A stretch of DNA of 64,000 nt from WHSW01 sp963821345 (GCA_963821345.1 CAWGDM010000001.1:868001-932000); one strand, 5' to 3'. Counted from the first letter of the stretch, positions 53,159-62,320 are shown. Made by a program: numbers and translations. Notes: a model not told the origin generated them from the letters alone.

Positions 53159-54592
53159 ATGGCGCGAACATTGCTGCGCGGCGGCGAGGTGCTCGTCGGC
53201 GACCCGGGCAGGGGCGAGCTCGAGGTCGCCGACGTGCTGATCGAGGACGGCCGGATCGCCGCGATCGGGCCGGGGTTGGAGGCGGACGCCGAGGTGGTCG
53301 ACGCGTCGGCGAGGCTGATCGTGCCCGGCTTCGTCGACACCCACCGCCACGTCTGGCAGACGGCGATGCGCGGGATCTGCGCCGATTGGACGCTGCTCGA
53401 CTACTTCCTCGGGATCCGCGTCAACGCGGCCGGCGTCTACGGCCCCGAGGACGTCTTCGCCGGCAACTACGTCGGCGCGCTCGAGGCGCTCGACGCCGGG
53501 GTCACCTGCGTGCTGGACTTCTCCCACTGTCTCAATTCGCCGGACCACTCCGACGAGGCGGTCCGCGGCCTGCGCGAGGCGGGGATCAGGGGCACGTTCG
53601 CCTACGGCATGTACGCGGTGCCGCTGGCCGAGCCCCCGTTCGCGGACGTCGAGGCCCGCGCCGGGGACGCGCGCCGGGTGCGCGAGCAGCACTTCTCCTC
53701 CGGCGACGGTCTGCTGGCGATGGGGATTGCGCTGACCGAGCTCGGCCTGGTGTCGTGGGAGACGACGGTCGCCGAGGTCGATCTCGCGCGCGAGCTCGAC
53801 GCTCTGATCACCGCCCACATCGGCACCGTTTGGTCGGATCGCCGCCGCCCCGAGGTGGCGCTGCTCGATGCCGCAGGGCTGCTCGGCGAGCGCCAGGTCC
53901 ACGTCCACTGCAACGCCTGCAGCGGCCGCGAGCTCGACCTGCTGGCCGACGCGGGCGCCTCGGTCTCGGTCACCCCGGAGACGGAGCTGCAGATGGGGAT
54001 GGGGTTCCCGGTCACCCAGCGGCTGCTGGACCGCGGGATGACCCCGAGCATCGGCTGCGACATCGTCTCCAACAACCGCGGCGACCTGTTCACGCAGATG
54101 CGGCTCGGGCTCGCCTGTGAGCGCGCCCGCACCAACGAGACCGAGATCCGCGCCGGGGTGATGCCCGAGACACTCACCCTGACCGCCGCCGAGATGCTGC
54201 ACTTCGCCACCCTGGGCGGCGCCAAGGCGCTCGGCCTCGACTCCGAGATCGGCTCGATCGAGCCGGGCAAGGCCGCCGACCTGGTGCTGCTGCGCACCGA
54301 CCAGCTCGGATTCATGCCAGCCAACGACCCGGTCGCCCAGGTGGTGATGCAGGCGGGGGTCAACGAGGTCGACGGGGTCTTGGTCGCGGGTCGCCCGGTG
54401 AAACTGGGCGGCGAGCTGGTAGGAGCAGCCGGGCCGCGCGCCGACGACCTCGCCGTCGAGTCGCGCGACCGGATCGCGGCCGCGGTCGAGCCCCGCGGTG
54501 GCTTTCTGCCTCCCGCCCCCGAGGGCTGGTTCGACGCCACCCTCGACGCGTTCGAGACGAACCTCGCGGCCGCCCCGAAGACGAAGGACTGA
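53159..54592 (+). CDS. Amidohydrolase (TRZ/ATZ, cytosine-deaminase-like)
   Basis: A 477-residue metal-dependent hydrolase. Metal ligands: FVDTHRHVWQT (HxH, about 58-68), TAHIGT (about 220), VHVHCNACSG (about 245) and Asp in IGCDIVSNN (about 298). C-terminal amidohydrolase end ALGLDSEIGSIEPGKAADLVLL. The class deaminates or opens N-heterocycles. A cyclase-family gene follows after 3 bp, so the pair may degrade a cyclic amide or aromatic amine, by inference. Confidence 0.88.
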   Translation: MARTLLRGGEVLVGDPGRGELEVADVLIEDGRIAAIGPGLEADAEVVDASARLIVPGFVDTHRHVWQTAMRGICADWTLLDYFLGIRVNAAGVYGPEDVFAGNYVGALEALDAGVTCVLDFSHCLNSPDHSDEAVRGLREAGIRGTFAYGMYAVPLAEPPFADVEARAGDARRVREQHFSSGDGLLAMGIALTELGLVSWETTVAEVDLARELDALITAHIGTVWSDRRRPEVALLDAAGLLGERQVHVHCNACSGRELDLLADAGASVSVTPETELQMGMGFPVTQRLLDRGMTPSIGCDIVSNNRGDLFTQMRLGLACERARTNETEIRAGVMPETLTLTAAEMLHFATLGGAKALGLDSEIGSIEPGKAADLVLLRTDQLGFMPANDPVAQVVMQAGVNEVDGVLVAGRPVKLGGELVGAAGPRADDLAVESRDRIAAAVEPRGGFLPPAPEGWFDATLDAFETNLAAAPKTKD

Positions 54593-54595
54593 GGG

Positions 54596-55354
54596 ATGCC
54601 CCTGATCGACCTCAGCGCCCCGATCGAGCCCAGTCCCGCCGAGCTCCCGGAGCCACTGCGGGTTGAGATCTCCTACTCCGATCACGCCGCGGGCGCCGAG
54701 CTGATCGAGACGATGTTCGGGGTCCCGGCGCGCCTCCTGCGTGACGGCGAGGGCTGGGCAAACGACGAGTTCCGCCGCCTGGGCACCCACAACTCGACCC
54801 ACGTCGACGCGCCCTGGCACTACAACTCGACGATCCGCGGCGAGCCCGCGAAGCGGATCGACGAGCTGCCGCTGGAATGGTTCTTCGCCGACGGCGTGAA
54901 GCTGACGATGACCGGGCGCGAGGATGGCGAGGCGATCACCGCCGCCGAGGTGGAGGCTGAGCTCGAACGGATCGACCACCGGCTGAAGCCGCTCGACATC
55001 GTCCTCGTCCACACCGGCCGCGACGAGTTCTACGGCCAGCTCGACTACATCGCCCGCGGCCCGGGGGTCACCGCCGAGGCGACCCGCTGGATGCACGAGC
55101 GCGGCGTCCGGGTGATGGGGATCGACGCCTGGGGCTGGGATCGCCCGCTTCACCTGCAGGCGGCCGAGGCGATCGAGCGCGACCAGCCGGGAATCTTCTG
55201 GGAGGCCCACCAGGCCGACCTCTCCTACTCGCAGATCGAACGGCTGGTCAACCTCGGCGAGCTGCCCGACCACGGCTTCAAGGTCGCCTGCTTCCCGCTG
55301 CGGGTCGTCGGCGCCTCCGGCGCCCCCGCGCGCGTGGTCGCGATCGTGTCCTAG
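54596..55354 (+). CDS. Cyclase family protein (kynurenine-formamidase-like)
   Basis: A 252-residue member of the cyclase/KynB metal hydrolase family. The metal site is GTHNSTHVDAPWHY (about 62-75, HxxxHxD). Further family features are LVHTGRDEFYG (about 140) and VMGIDAWGWDRP (about 167-178). It acts on formamide, cyclic amide or lactone bonds in characterised relatives. 3 bp after the amidohydrolase gene, hence one operon. Confidence 0.88.
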   Translation: MPLIDLSAPIEPSPAELPEPLRVEISYSDHAAGAELIETMFGVPARLLRDGEGWANDEFRRLGTHNSTHVDAPWHYNSTIRGEPAKRIDELPLEWFFADGVKLTMTGREDGEAITAAEVEAELERIDHRLKPLDIVLVHTGRDEFYGQLDYIARGPGVTAEATRWMHERGVRVMGIDAWGWDRPLHLQAAEAIERDQPGIFWEAHQADLSYSQIERLVNLGELPDHGFKVACFPLRVVGASGAPARVVAIVS

Positions 55355-55357
55355 AGT
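55352..55357 (+). promoter_or_regulatory. Probable leaderless -10 (TAGAGT)
   Basis: TAGAGT 6 nt before ATG 55364. Its TAG is also the stop codon of the preceding gene. Confidence 0.35.
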
Positions 55358-55363
55358 CCAGAC

Positions 55364-55762
55364 ATGCCCGCCGAGTCCGAATCAGAGACACCGTCTGAGG
55401 TCATCGACGCGAAGATCGAGGAGCTGGACGACTGGCGCGGAGAGATGCTCTCCCGAATCCGCGCGCTCGCCAAGCAGGCCGCTCCAGAAGTGGTCGAAGA
55501 GGTCAAATGGCGAAAGTCGTCGAACCCTCTGGGCGTCCCGGTTTGGTCCCAAGACGGGATCATTTTCACCGGCGAGACCTACAAGGACAAGGTCAAGCTC
55601 ACGTTCGCCAAGGGAGCCTCGCTGCAGGATCCAGCCGGCCTCTTCAACTCCAGCCTCGACGGCAACGTCAGGCGCGCGATCGACCTCCACGAGGGAGACG
55701 GCATCGACGAGGAGGCCTTCAAAGCCCTCGTCCGTTCTGCGGCTGAGCTGAACGCGTCGTAG
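55364..55762 (+). CDS. DUF1801 (YdhG-like) protein
   Basis: A 132-residue protein of the DUF1801 family: LSRIRALAKQAAPEVVEEVKW (about 29-49), then WSQDGIIFTGETYKDKVKLTF and the C-terminal DGIDEEAFKALVRSA. The fold is SufE/YdhG-like; the function is unproven (a frataxin-like iron role has been suggested for relatives). The gene has more A/T than its neighbours. Confidence 0.85.
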   Translation: MPAESESETPSEVIDAKIEELDDWRGEMLSRIRALAKQAAPEVVEEVKWRKSSNPLGVPVWSQDGIIFTGETYKDKVKLTFAKGASLQDPAGLFNSSLDGNVRRAIDLHEGDGIDEEAFKALVRSAAELNAS

Positions 55763-55775
55763 CCCGCGACTGGAG

Positions 55776-56387
55776 TCAGGCCGCCACCAGCCGAGCGAAG
55801 TAGCCGACCCAGGGGCCGTTGCGCTCGGCGAGCCGTAGGCCGGCGGCCTGGGCGCGGCGTTCAAGCGCGCCGGGGGCGGTGAAGTGCGGGTCGCCGAACA
55901 GCTCGCCGACGACCAGGCGGCCGTCGGGGCGCAGGACGCGGGCGATCTCGCGAATGGCGGCGTCCTGGTCGGGGATCTCGCCGAGCACCGCGGTCAGCAC
56001 CACGGCGTCGAAGCTGTCGTCTGCGTGGGGGAGCGCGGTGGCGTCGCCGCGGGTCGCAACCAGGTTCGCCAGCCCGCGCTCGCCGGCGCGCTTCATCGTG
56101 TGGTCGAGGAACTCCTGCTGGAGGTCGAAGAGCTCGAGCCGGCCCTCGTCGCCGAGCCAGTTCGCGAGGTCGAGCGAGTAGTAGCCGGTGCCGACGCCGA
56201 TTTCGAGCACCCGCTCACCCGGCAGCGGAGCGAGTGTCTCGCGCAGGCGCTCGCGGGTGATCAGCGGGTGCGGTGCCTCGACCCAGAAGCGCTGGCTGTA
56301 CGGGCAAGCCGAGGGGTTGTGCCGCCACCACAATGCCGCGGCACCGAGCGCCGCGACCGAGGCCACAGCGAGGGTTCGGGGTCGCAT
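55776..56387 (-). CDS. Membrane-anchored class I SAM methyltransferase
   Basis: A 203-residue protein: one N-terminal hydrophobic helix (TLAVASVAALGAAALWW) then a methyltransferase domain with motif I VLEIGVGTGYYSLDLA (about 63-78), LFDLQQEF and VVLTAVLGEIPD. It resembles the UbiE/COQ5-type methyltransferases; substrate unknown, possibly a membrane lipid or quinone given the anchor. Confidence 0.85.
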   Translation of the reverse strand: MRPRTLAVASVAALGAAALWWRHNPSACPYSQRFWVEAPHPLITRERLRETLAPLPGERVLEIGVGTGYYSLDLANWLGDEGRLELFDLQQEFLDHTMKRAGERGLANLVATRGDATALPHADDSFDAVVLTAVLGEIPDQDAAIREIARVLRPDGRLVVGELFGDPHFTAPGALERRAQAAGLRLAERNGPWVGYFARLVAA

Positions 56388-56401
56388 ACGCCGACCCTGG
56401 G

Positions 56402-56629
56402 TCAGCCGCCGAACCCGATCGAGTGCTCGGCGTCGTTGACGCGCAGGAAGACGACGGTCGCCAGGTTGAGCGCCACCGTCCCCTCCGGGGTGCGCAGGTC
56501 GTGCCAGCCCTTGCCGGCCTCGACCGCCTTGCGCAGGTCCTTGAGCTCACCGGGCTCGAGCTTCACGGTCAGCACCTGGCCGATCCCGAACCCGATCTCG
56601 ACCCTCGTGTCCGCGTCCTTGTCTGCCAT
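56402..56629 (-). CDS. Small conserved protein of unknown function (75 aa)
   Basis: A 75-residue protein starting MADKDADTRVEIGFGIGQ, beta-rich, with WHDLRTPEGTVALNLATVVF. Its size and strand pattern resemble small actinobacterial DUF3107-type proteins, but I cannot assign it. The ATG overlaps the TGA of the methylmalonyl-CoA epimerase gene (TGATG), so it is translationally coupled to it. Confidence 0.7.
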   Translation of the reverse strand: MADKDADTRVEIGFGIGQVLTVKLEPGELKDLRKAVEAGKGWHDLRTPEGTVALNLATVVFLRVNDAEHSIGFGG

Positions 56630-57040
56630 CAGTGTCCCTCCGCCGGTTCGACGATCTCGGTCAGCACGGAGCCGGTCGCCCGCGGGTGCAGGAAGGCGAC
56701 GCGGCTGTTGCGGATTCCGGTCCGCGGCTCGGAGTCGATCAGCGCCACGCCCTCCTCGCTGAGCTTCGCCAGTGCCGCCTCGATGTCGGTCGACGCGGTA
56801 GGCGACGTGGTGCAGCCCCGGGCCCTTGCGGTCGAGGAACTTGCCGACCGGCGTCTTGGGCCCGAGCGGGCGCAGCAGCTCCACGTGGCAGTCGCCGACG
56901 TCGAGCAGCACCGCCTCGACCCCCTGCGACTCGACCGTCTCGCGATGCGCGACGGGCATCCCAAAGCTGCCCTCGTAGAGCTCCAGCGCAGCGTCGAGGT
57001 CGGAGACCGCGACGCCGACGTGATCGATCAGCCCGAACAT
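56629..57040 (-). pseudogene. mce: Methylmalonyl-CoA epimerase with one frameshift
   Basis: Glyoxalase-fold enzyme (about 136 residues) that interconverts the R and S forms of methylmalonyl-CoA. First frame: MFGLIDHVGVAVSDLDAAL to GLHHVAYRVD. After one extra base near 56788 the other frame continues DIEAALAKLSEEG to SVLTEIVEPAEGH. Metal ligands are His7, the HVEL segment (about residue 52) and the C-terminal TEIVE. As written the first frame runs through to 56402, swallowing the next gene. The extra base is a G/C like those in ileS, so an error is likely. Confidence 0.85.
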
Positions 57041-57080
57041 CCGGGCGCTGAGACTAGATCACCGGTGGGCGCGGCGGGGA

Positions 57081-58637
57081 CTACTCGGGCTGAGGCGGCG
57101 GCTCGGTGACCAGCGCCTCGGCCGGGGTCCCGGCGGCCGGCGCGTAGGCCGGCGACGGCGGCTCGACCCGCTCGCGGCCGCTGCCCATCAGCTCACGGAT
57201 CTCGTCGCGCTCGATCACCTCTTGGCGCAGCAGCACCTCGGCGATCTCGTCGAGCAGGTCGCGATGGTCGGTGAGCAGCTCGGTCGCCGCGCGGTAGGCC
57301 TCCTCGGCGACGGCCTGGACCTCCTCGTCGCGCGTCTGGCGCAGCGCCTCGGAGAGCGTGGAGTCGTCGCCGGGCACCTGATGCGAGCGGATCGAGGTCC
57401 CCATGCCGTACTCGTGGACCATCGAGCGGGCGATCGCGGTCACCCGGCTGAGGTCGTCGGAGGCTCCGGTGGTCACCCGGCCGAAGGTGATCTGCTCGGA
57501 GACCCGCCCCGCGAGCAGGACCTTCATGTAGTCGATCAGCTCCTCGCGGGACTTCAGATAGCGGTCCTCCTGCGGCAGGTTGAGCGTGTAGCCGAGCGCC
57601 TTGCCGCGGGGGACGATCGAGACCTTCTGCACCTTGTCGACGCTCGGCAGCAGCTCCGAGACGAGCGCGTGGCCCGCCTCGTGCCAGGCGACGACCCGCT
57701 TCTCGTGAGCGGTGATCACCTTGCGCGACTGCAGCCCCGCGACCACCCGCTCGAACGCGTCCTCGAAGTCGGACTGGGAGACGAACTCGCGCTTGTTGCG
57801 GCCCGCCAGGATCGCCGCCTCGTTGGCGAGGTTGGCGAGGTCGGCGCCGGTCAGCCCAGCGGCGTGGCGGGCGACCCGCTCCAGGTCGACGTTCTGGGCC
57901 AGCGGCTTGCCCCGCGTGTGGACCTCGAGGATCTCGCGCCGGCCGTTCATGTCGGGCGGCGGGACGAACACCTGGCGGTCGAAGCGGCCCGGGCGCAGCA
58001 GCGCCTTGTCGAGCTTCTCGAGCAGGTTCGAGGCCGCCATCACGACGACGCTGTCGCGGGCGTCGAAGCCGTCCATCTCGACCAGCAGCTGGTTCAGCGT
58101 CTGGTCGCGCTCACCGGAGATGTCGGAGCCACGGTGGGCGCCGACCGCGTCGAGCTCGTCGATGAAGATGATTGCCGGGGCGTTCTCGCGCGCCTCCTTG
58201 AACAGCCTCCTGATGCGGGCCGCGCCGAGCCCGGCGAACATCTCGATGAACGAGGACGCCGACTGGCCGAAGAACTGCGCCCCGGACTCGTGCGCGACCG
58301 CCTTCGCGAGCAGCGTCTTCCCGGTCCCGGGCGGGCCGTGCAGGAGGATGCCCTTAGGCACCTTCGCGCCGAGCTGCTTGAAGCGCCCCGGGTCGGTGAG
58401 GAAGTCGACGACCTCGCGCAGCTCGGCCTTGGTCTCGTCGACGCCGGCGACGTCCGCCCACCTGACCGAGCTCTTCGAGCGCGGGCTGATCTCCTGCGGC
58501 TTGGTCCGCGGCATCAGCCGCAGCATTCGCCACATGAAGTAGATGAGCACCATGAACAGCAGGATCGGCGCCCAGGGGATCAGGAAGTTGGAGAGGAACT
58601 CCTGATAGCTGTCGATACCCAGAAAAGCGGTGCTCAT
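57081..58637 (-). CDS. ftsH: FtsH-type AAA+ zinc metalloprotease, short form
   Basis: Membrane-anchored ATP-dependent protease, 518 residues against about 640-800 for typical FtsH. Only one N-terminal membrane helix (ILLFMVLIYFMWRML, about 25-40) and no extracytoplasmic domain. AAA+ domain: Walker A GPPGTGKT (about 101-108), FIDELDAVG, and arginine fingers in LLRPGRFDRQV. The pore motif is FIEMFAGLGAAR instead of FVEMFVGVGAS. Protease site HEAGHALVSEL (about 318) with the second Asp region TTGASDDLSR. Probably an accessory FtsH paralogue. Confidence 0.92.
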   Translation of the reverse strand: MSTAFLGIDSYQEFLSNFLIPWAPILLFMVLIYFMWRMLRLMPRTKPQEISPRSKSSVRWADVAGVDETKAELREVVDFLTDPGRFKQLGAKVPKGILLHGPPGTGKTLLAKAVAHESGAQFFGQSASSFIEMFAGLGAARIRRLFKEARENAPAIIFIDELDAVGAHRGSDISGERDQTLNQLLVEMDGFDARDSVVVMAASNLLEKLDKALLRPGRFDRQVFVPPPDMNGRREILEVHTRGKPLAQNVDLERVARHAAGLTGADLANLANEAAILAGRNKREFVSQSDFEDAFERVVAGLQSRKVITAHEKRVVAWHEAGHALVSELLPSVDKVQKVSIVPRGKALGYTLNLPQEDRYLKSREELIDYMKVLLAGRVSEQITFGRVTTGASDDLSRVTAIARSMVHEYGMGTSIRSHQVPGDDSTLSEALRQTRDEEVQAVAEEAYRAATELLTDHRDLLDEIAEVLLRQEVIERDEIRELMGSGRERVEPPSPAYAPAAGTPAEALVTEPPPQPE

Positions 58638-58661
58638 GATCCGTGCGGGCTTCCGTGCCCC

Positions 58662-59507
58662 TCAGACGGTATCGGCAGAGGGGCGCTCCAACCGTAGGAT
58701 CTCGTTCAAAGCGGCAACCCCCACCTCGAGCTGCTCGGGGCTCGGTTCGCGGGTCGAGACCAGCCGCTGGATCTCATAGCCCGGCCCATGCACGGCGCGG
58801 CCGACCGCCGAATCGGGGTTGCGCTCGGCGAACACGAACAACTCGACCGCCCCGCCGACCCCGGCCAGCGCCGCGACAGCCCTGGCCGCCGGCCCGGGAT
58901 CGTCGATCAGCCGGTCGGTGAGCAGCTGGCCCGCGATCGAAAAGGCAAGCATCGGGCCGATCAGATTCGAGCCGCAGCGCTCGTGTTCCTTCGGCACGTC
59001 CTCGGGGTCGCGGTCGGTCTCGTAGCCGCCGATCGCCTTGTGCTCGACCGCGTGGTAGGAGGCGAGGCTCGGGTCGCGCAGGGCGGCGAGCGCCGGCAGT
59101 GCGCCCAACAGCGCGACCGCCAGCTCGCGGCCGAGCGTCGCCGGCCCGCGGCGGCGCAGAAGGTTGGAGCCGATCACGCTGGCGGCGGCTACCCCGATCA
59201 CGGTCGGGTCCTCGAGCGGCAGCCGAGCGGAGCTCAGCCGCATCCGCGCCAGCGGCACGACGGCCATCGCCTCGGCCAGGCGCAGCGGGCCGCGGATCAG
59301 CGGGATCGTCGCGAGCCTGCCGCGGGCCAGTCTCGGCTTCGGGCCCGAGGCGACCTCGATCCGCCCCTCGGAGCTGCGCGCGGCGACCGCCCAGGAGGTC
59401 GGACCGTGGATCAGCAGGCCGTTGCGAAGCGCCATCCCGCCAAGCCGCATGCGGGGCTCGGCCGTCGGCTCCGAGCCGCTGCTCGCGCCCCCGTTCTCGG
59501 AACTCAT
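58662..59507 (-). CDS. DUF1385 (YqhQ-like) membrane protein
   Basis: A 281-residue DUF1385 protein. The family motif YHAVEHKAIGGYE (about 151-163) has the conserved H-x3-E-H pattern, and CGSNLIGPMLAFSI the following membrane segment. N-terminal Ser/Glu-rich leader, then MRLGGMALRNGLLIHGP. Enzymatic role unknown. ATGA overlap with the M20 peptidase gene couples the two. Confidence 0.88.
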   Translation of the reverse strand: MSSENGGASSGSEPTAEPRMRLGGMALRNGLLIHGPTSWAVAARSSEGRIEVASGPKPRLARGRLATIPLIRGPLRLAEAMAVVPLARMRLSSARLPLEDPTVIGVAAASVIGSNLLRRRGPATLGRELAVALLGALPALAALRDPSLASYHAVEHKAIGGYETDRDPEDVPKEHERCGSNLIGPMLAFSIAGQLLTDRLIDDPGPAARAVAALAGVGGAVELFVFAERNPDSAVGRAVHGPGYEIQRLVSTREPSPEQLEVGVAALNEILRLERPSADTV

Positions 59508-60838
59508 CCAAGCACCCGCCTGCAGAGGTCGGCGTAGAAGGCGGCCGCCATCGCCACGTCGGCGACCGCGGCGCGCTCGTCGGCGCCGTGGATCAGCGGC
59601 GCCGCCTCGAACAGGCCGAGCCGCCGCTGGGGACAGAAGCCGTAGACGGTTGCCGAGCCGAACGCCTTGCGGAACCAGTGGCTGTCGCTGAAGCCCGACA
59701 TCACGATCGGGACCAGGGTCGCGTCGGGGTCCAGCGTTGTGAGCGAGGCGGCGATCGTCTCCGCCAGCGGCGACTGCGCCGGCGAGCTGTTGCCGTTCAC
59801 CTGCTCGGTGAACTCGACCTCGAAATCGTCGGCATCCGGGCCGAGCAGTTCGGCGAGCGCCGCGCGAGCCTCGTCCGGGCCGCCGCCCGGCGGCACGCGG
59901 CAGTCGACCAGAACCTCGGCGTGCGAGGGGATCACGTTCTCCTTGTCGGAGGCGTGGGCCTTGGTCGGCACCATCGTCACCCGCAGCATCGGCTCGGCGA
60001 CGTAGGCGGTGAGTTCGGGTGAGAGCTCGCGAAGCCGCTCGACCGCCCCCTCCAGGTCGCCGTCAACCGGCTCGCCCAGCAGCGCCTCGAGGAAGGCGAT
60101 CCCCTCGGGGCTCGGCTGCAAGGGCGGCTGGCGAGCGAGCCCGGCGAGCGCCGGGGCGAGCTTCAGCAGCGCGTTGTCGCCGAGCGCCGGGACCGATGCG
60201 TGGCCGGCGACGCCGCGCGCCCGCAGCAGGAACCGGTTGACGCCCTTCTCGCCGACGCAGAGGGTGTAGAAGCGCCGGCCGCCGAGCTCGAACGAGGCGC
60301 CGCCGCCCTCGTTGACGACCAGGTCGCTGCGCACCGCGTCGGGCCGCTCGGCGCACAGCCACTGCGCGCCCAGCGTCGCGCCCATCTCCTCGTCGGCGGT
60401 GATCACCAGCTTCAGCGCGCCGGCCGCCGGCCGCCAGCCCGAGCTCGCCAGCGAGATCGCCGCGGCTGCCTCGGCGGCCACCTGGCCCTTCATGTCCTGG
60501 GCGCCGCGGCCGCGCACCTGGTCGTCGACGACCTCGCCCGACCAGGGGCTGAAGGTCCACTCGTCGGGGTCGGCGGGCACCGTGTCGACGTGGCCGAGCA
60601 GGCAGAGCGTCTGGCCCTCGGCCTCGCCCGCCAGGTCGGCGACCAGGTTCGGGCGTCCCGGCTCGGCCTCCAGCAGCTCGACCTCGAAGCCCGCGTCGCG
60701 CAGGTGTTGGGCCAGCGGCTCCTGGACGCGGCCCTCGTTGCCCGGGGGGTTGACGGTGTCGGCGCGGATCAGCTCCGAGAGCAGCTCGACCGCCTTCGTC
60801 CCGAGCGGGCTCGGCGCCAGCGCCGTGTCCTCTCCCAT
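59504..60838 (-). CDS. M20-family metallopeptidase/deacylase
   Basis: A 444-residue di-zinc hydrolase: CLLGHVDTVPAD (first metal His, about 80-91), GRGAQDMKGQ (bridging Asp, about 111-120) and ITADEEMGATLG (general base Glu, about 147-158). The dimerisation lid lies at about 205-330. Substrates in the family include N-acyl amino acids, dipeptides and succinyl-diaminopimelate; none can be chosen here. Upstream member of a coupled pair with the DUF1385 gene. Confidence 0.9.
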   Translation of the reverse strand: MGEDTALAPSPLGTKAVELLSELIRADTVNPPGNEGRVQEPLAQHLRDAGFEVELLEAEPGRPNLVADLAGEAEGQTLCLLGHVDTVPADPDEWTFSPWSGEVVDDQVRGRGAQDMKGQVAAEAAAAISLASSGWRPAAGALKLVITADEEMGATLGAQWLCAERPDAVRSDLVVNEGGGASFELGGRRFYTLCVGEKGVNRFLLRARGVAGHASVPALGDNALLKLAPALAGLARQPPLQPSPEGIAFLEALLGEPVDGDLEGAVERLRELSPELTAYVAEPMLRVTMVPTKAHASDKENVIPSHAEVLVDCRVPPGGGPDEARAALAELLGPDADDFEVEFTEQVNGNSSPAQSPLAETIAASLTTLDPDATLVPIVMSGFSDSHWFRKAFGSATVYGFCPQRRLGLFEAAPLIHGADERAAVADVAMAAAFYADLCRRVLG

Positions 60839-60867
60839 GGGCTCAGGTTACCCGTGGTCCGCTGGTG

Positions 60868-60873
60868 GATACT
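60868..60873 (+). promoter_or_regulatory. Probable leaderless -10 (GATACT)
   Basis: GATACT 7 nt before ATG 60881. Confidence 0.4.
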
Positions 60874-60880
60874 GAGCGCG

Positions 60881-62221
60881 ATGAGCGAGCGGCTGTTCGA
60901 CACCGGCGCCGCGGCGAGTGGGCCCGAGGGGGCGGTGCCGCCGGACCAGGCGCCGCTGGCCGTCCGCATGCGCCCGGCGTCGATCGACGAGCTGGTCGGC
61001 CAGCAGCATCTGCTCGGGCCGGGCTCGACCCTGCGGACCGCGATCGAGAGCGGCGAGCCGCACTCGATGGTCCTCTACGGCCCGCCCGGGACCGGCAAGA
61101 CGACGCTGGCGCGGATCGTCGCCGGGGCGGCGCGCGGCGCCTTCGAGGAGGAGTCGGCGGTCAACGCGGGCCGCGCCGAGGTCCGGGCCGTGATCGAGCG
61201 GGCCCGCGAGCGCCGGCGGGCGACCGGCCAGCCGACGATCTTCTTCCTCGACGAGATCCACCGGTTCAACAAGGCCCAGCAGGACGCGCTGTTGCCCGCG
61301 GTCGAGGAGGGGCTGGTGACGCTGATCGGGGCGACGACCGAGAACCCGTACTTCGAGGTCAACTCGGCGCTGCTCTCGCGAAGCCAGATCTACGAGCTGC
61401 GGGCGCTCGAGCCCGAGCAGGTCCGCGAGCTGATCGAGCGGGCGCTCGCCAACCCCGAGCGCGGGATCGCCGAGCCCCCCGAGATCACCGACGAAGCGTT
61501 GGAGCTGCTCGCTCGGCGCTCCGGCGGCGACGGGCGAACGGCCCTGGGCGCGCTCGAGCGCGCGGTCGAGACCGCCCGCGCGAGCGGTGGCGGGATCGAC
61601 CTGGCGGCGGCCGAGGACGCGCTGCAGCGCAAGGCGGTCAGCTTCGACAAGGGCGGCGACCAGCACTACGACTACGCCTCGGCGCTGATCAAGTCGATGC
61701 GCGGCTCCGACCCCGACGCCGCGATCTACTACCTGGCGGCGATGCTCGAGGGCGGCGAGGACCCCCGGTTCATCGCCCGGCGGATGGTGATCCTCGCTTC
61801 CGAGGACATCGGCAACGCCGACCCCCAGGCGCTGGTGGTCGCGAACGCGGCCGGCGCCGCGGTCGACCGGGTCGGGCTGCCGGAGTGCGCGCTCAACCTC
61901 GCCCAGGCGGCTGCCTATCTGGCGCTGGCGCCGAAGTCCAATGCCTCGACCGTGGCGATCTCCCGCGCCGGCGCCGAGATCCGCGAGCACGGCGCCAAGC
62001 TGCCCCCCGACTACCTGCGCGATGCCCATTACGCGGGTGCCAAGACGCTCGGCCGCGGCCAGGGCTACAAGTACGCCCACGACGAGCCGGGTGCCGTCAC
62101 CGACCAGCCGCTGCTGCCGGAGGAGGTGCAGGGCAAACGCTTCTACGAGCCCACCGACCGCGGGCTCGAGGCGGAGCTTGCCGCGCGGCTCGAGGCGGCG
62201 CGCAAGCGTCGCGGCAACTAG
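60881..62221 (+). CDS. rarA: Replication-associated recombination protein A (RarA/MgsA)
   Basis: AAA+ ATPase of 446 residues acting at stalled replication forks. RPASIDELVGQQHLLG (about 31-46), Walker A YGPPGTGKTTLA (about 66-77), Walker B FFLDEIHRFNK (about 122-132), sensor GATTENPYFEVN and a tetramerisation C-terminus with ASALIKSMRGSDPDAA. ATG 60881. Confidence 0.95.
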   Translation: MSERLFDTGAAASGPEGAVPPDQAPLAVRMRPASIDELVGQQHLLGPGSTLRTAIESGEPHSMVLYGPPGTGKTTLARIVAGAARGAFEEESAVNAGRAEVRAVIERARERRRATGQPTIFFLDEIHRFNKAQQDALLPAVEEGLVTLIGATTENPYFEVNSALLSRSQIYELRALEPEQVRELIERALANPERGIAEPPEITDEALELLARRSGGDGRTALGALERAVETARASGGGIDLAAAEDALQRKAVSFDKGGDQHYDYASALIKSMRGSDPDAAIYYLAAMLEGGEDPRFIARRMVILASEDIGNADPQALVVANAAGAAVDRVGLPECALNLAQAAAYLALAPKSNASTVAISRAGAEIREHGAKLPPDYLRDAHYAGAKTLGRGQGYKYAHDEPGAVTDQPLLPEEVQGKRFYEPTDRGLEAELAARLEAARKRRGN

Positions 62222-62320
62222 GCGAAAAGCGACCGCCGCCGGTAGTCGGCGGGCGGCTCGGCCCGCCCGCGACGGAGGGCCGGCGACGGTCGCATCTGAC
62301 TCCTACCCGCCGTGCGCTCA
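62222..62320. other. Non-coding gap after rarA
   Basis: About 100 bp between rarA and the aldehyde dehydrogenase promoter. It contains GC-rich inverted segments (for example GGGCGG/CCGCCC around 62251-62268) that may act as a terminator, but there is no T-run and the pairing is ambiguous. Confidence 0.3.
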
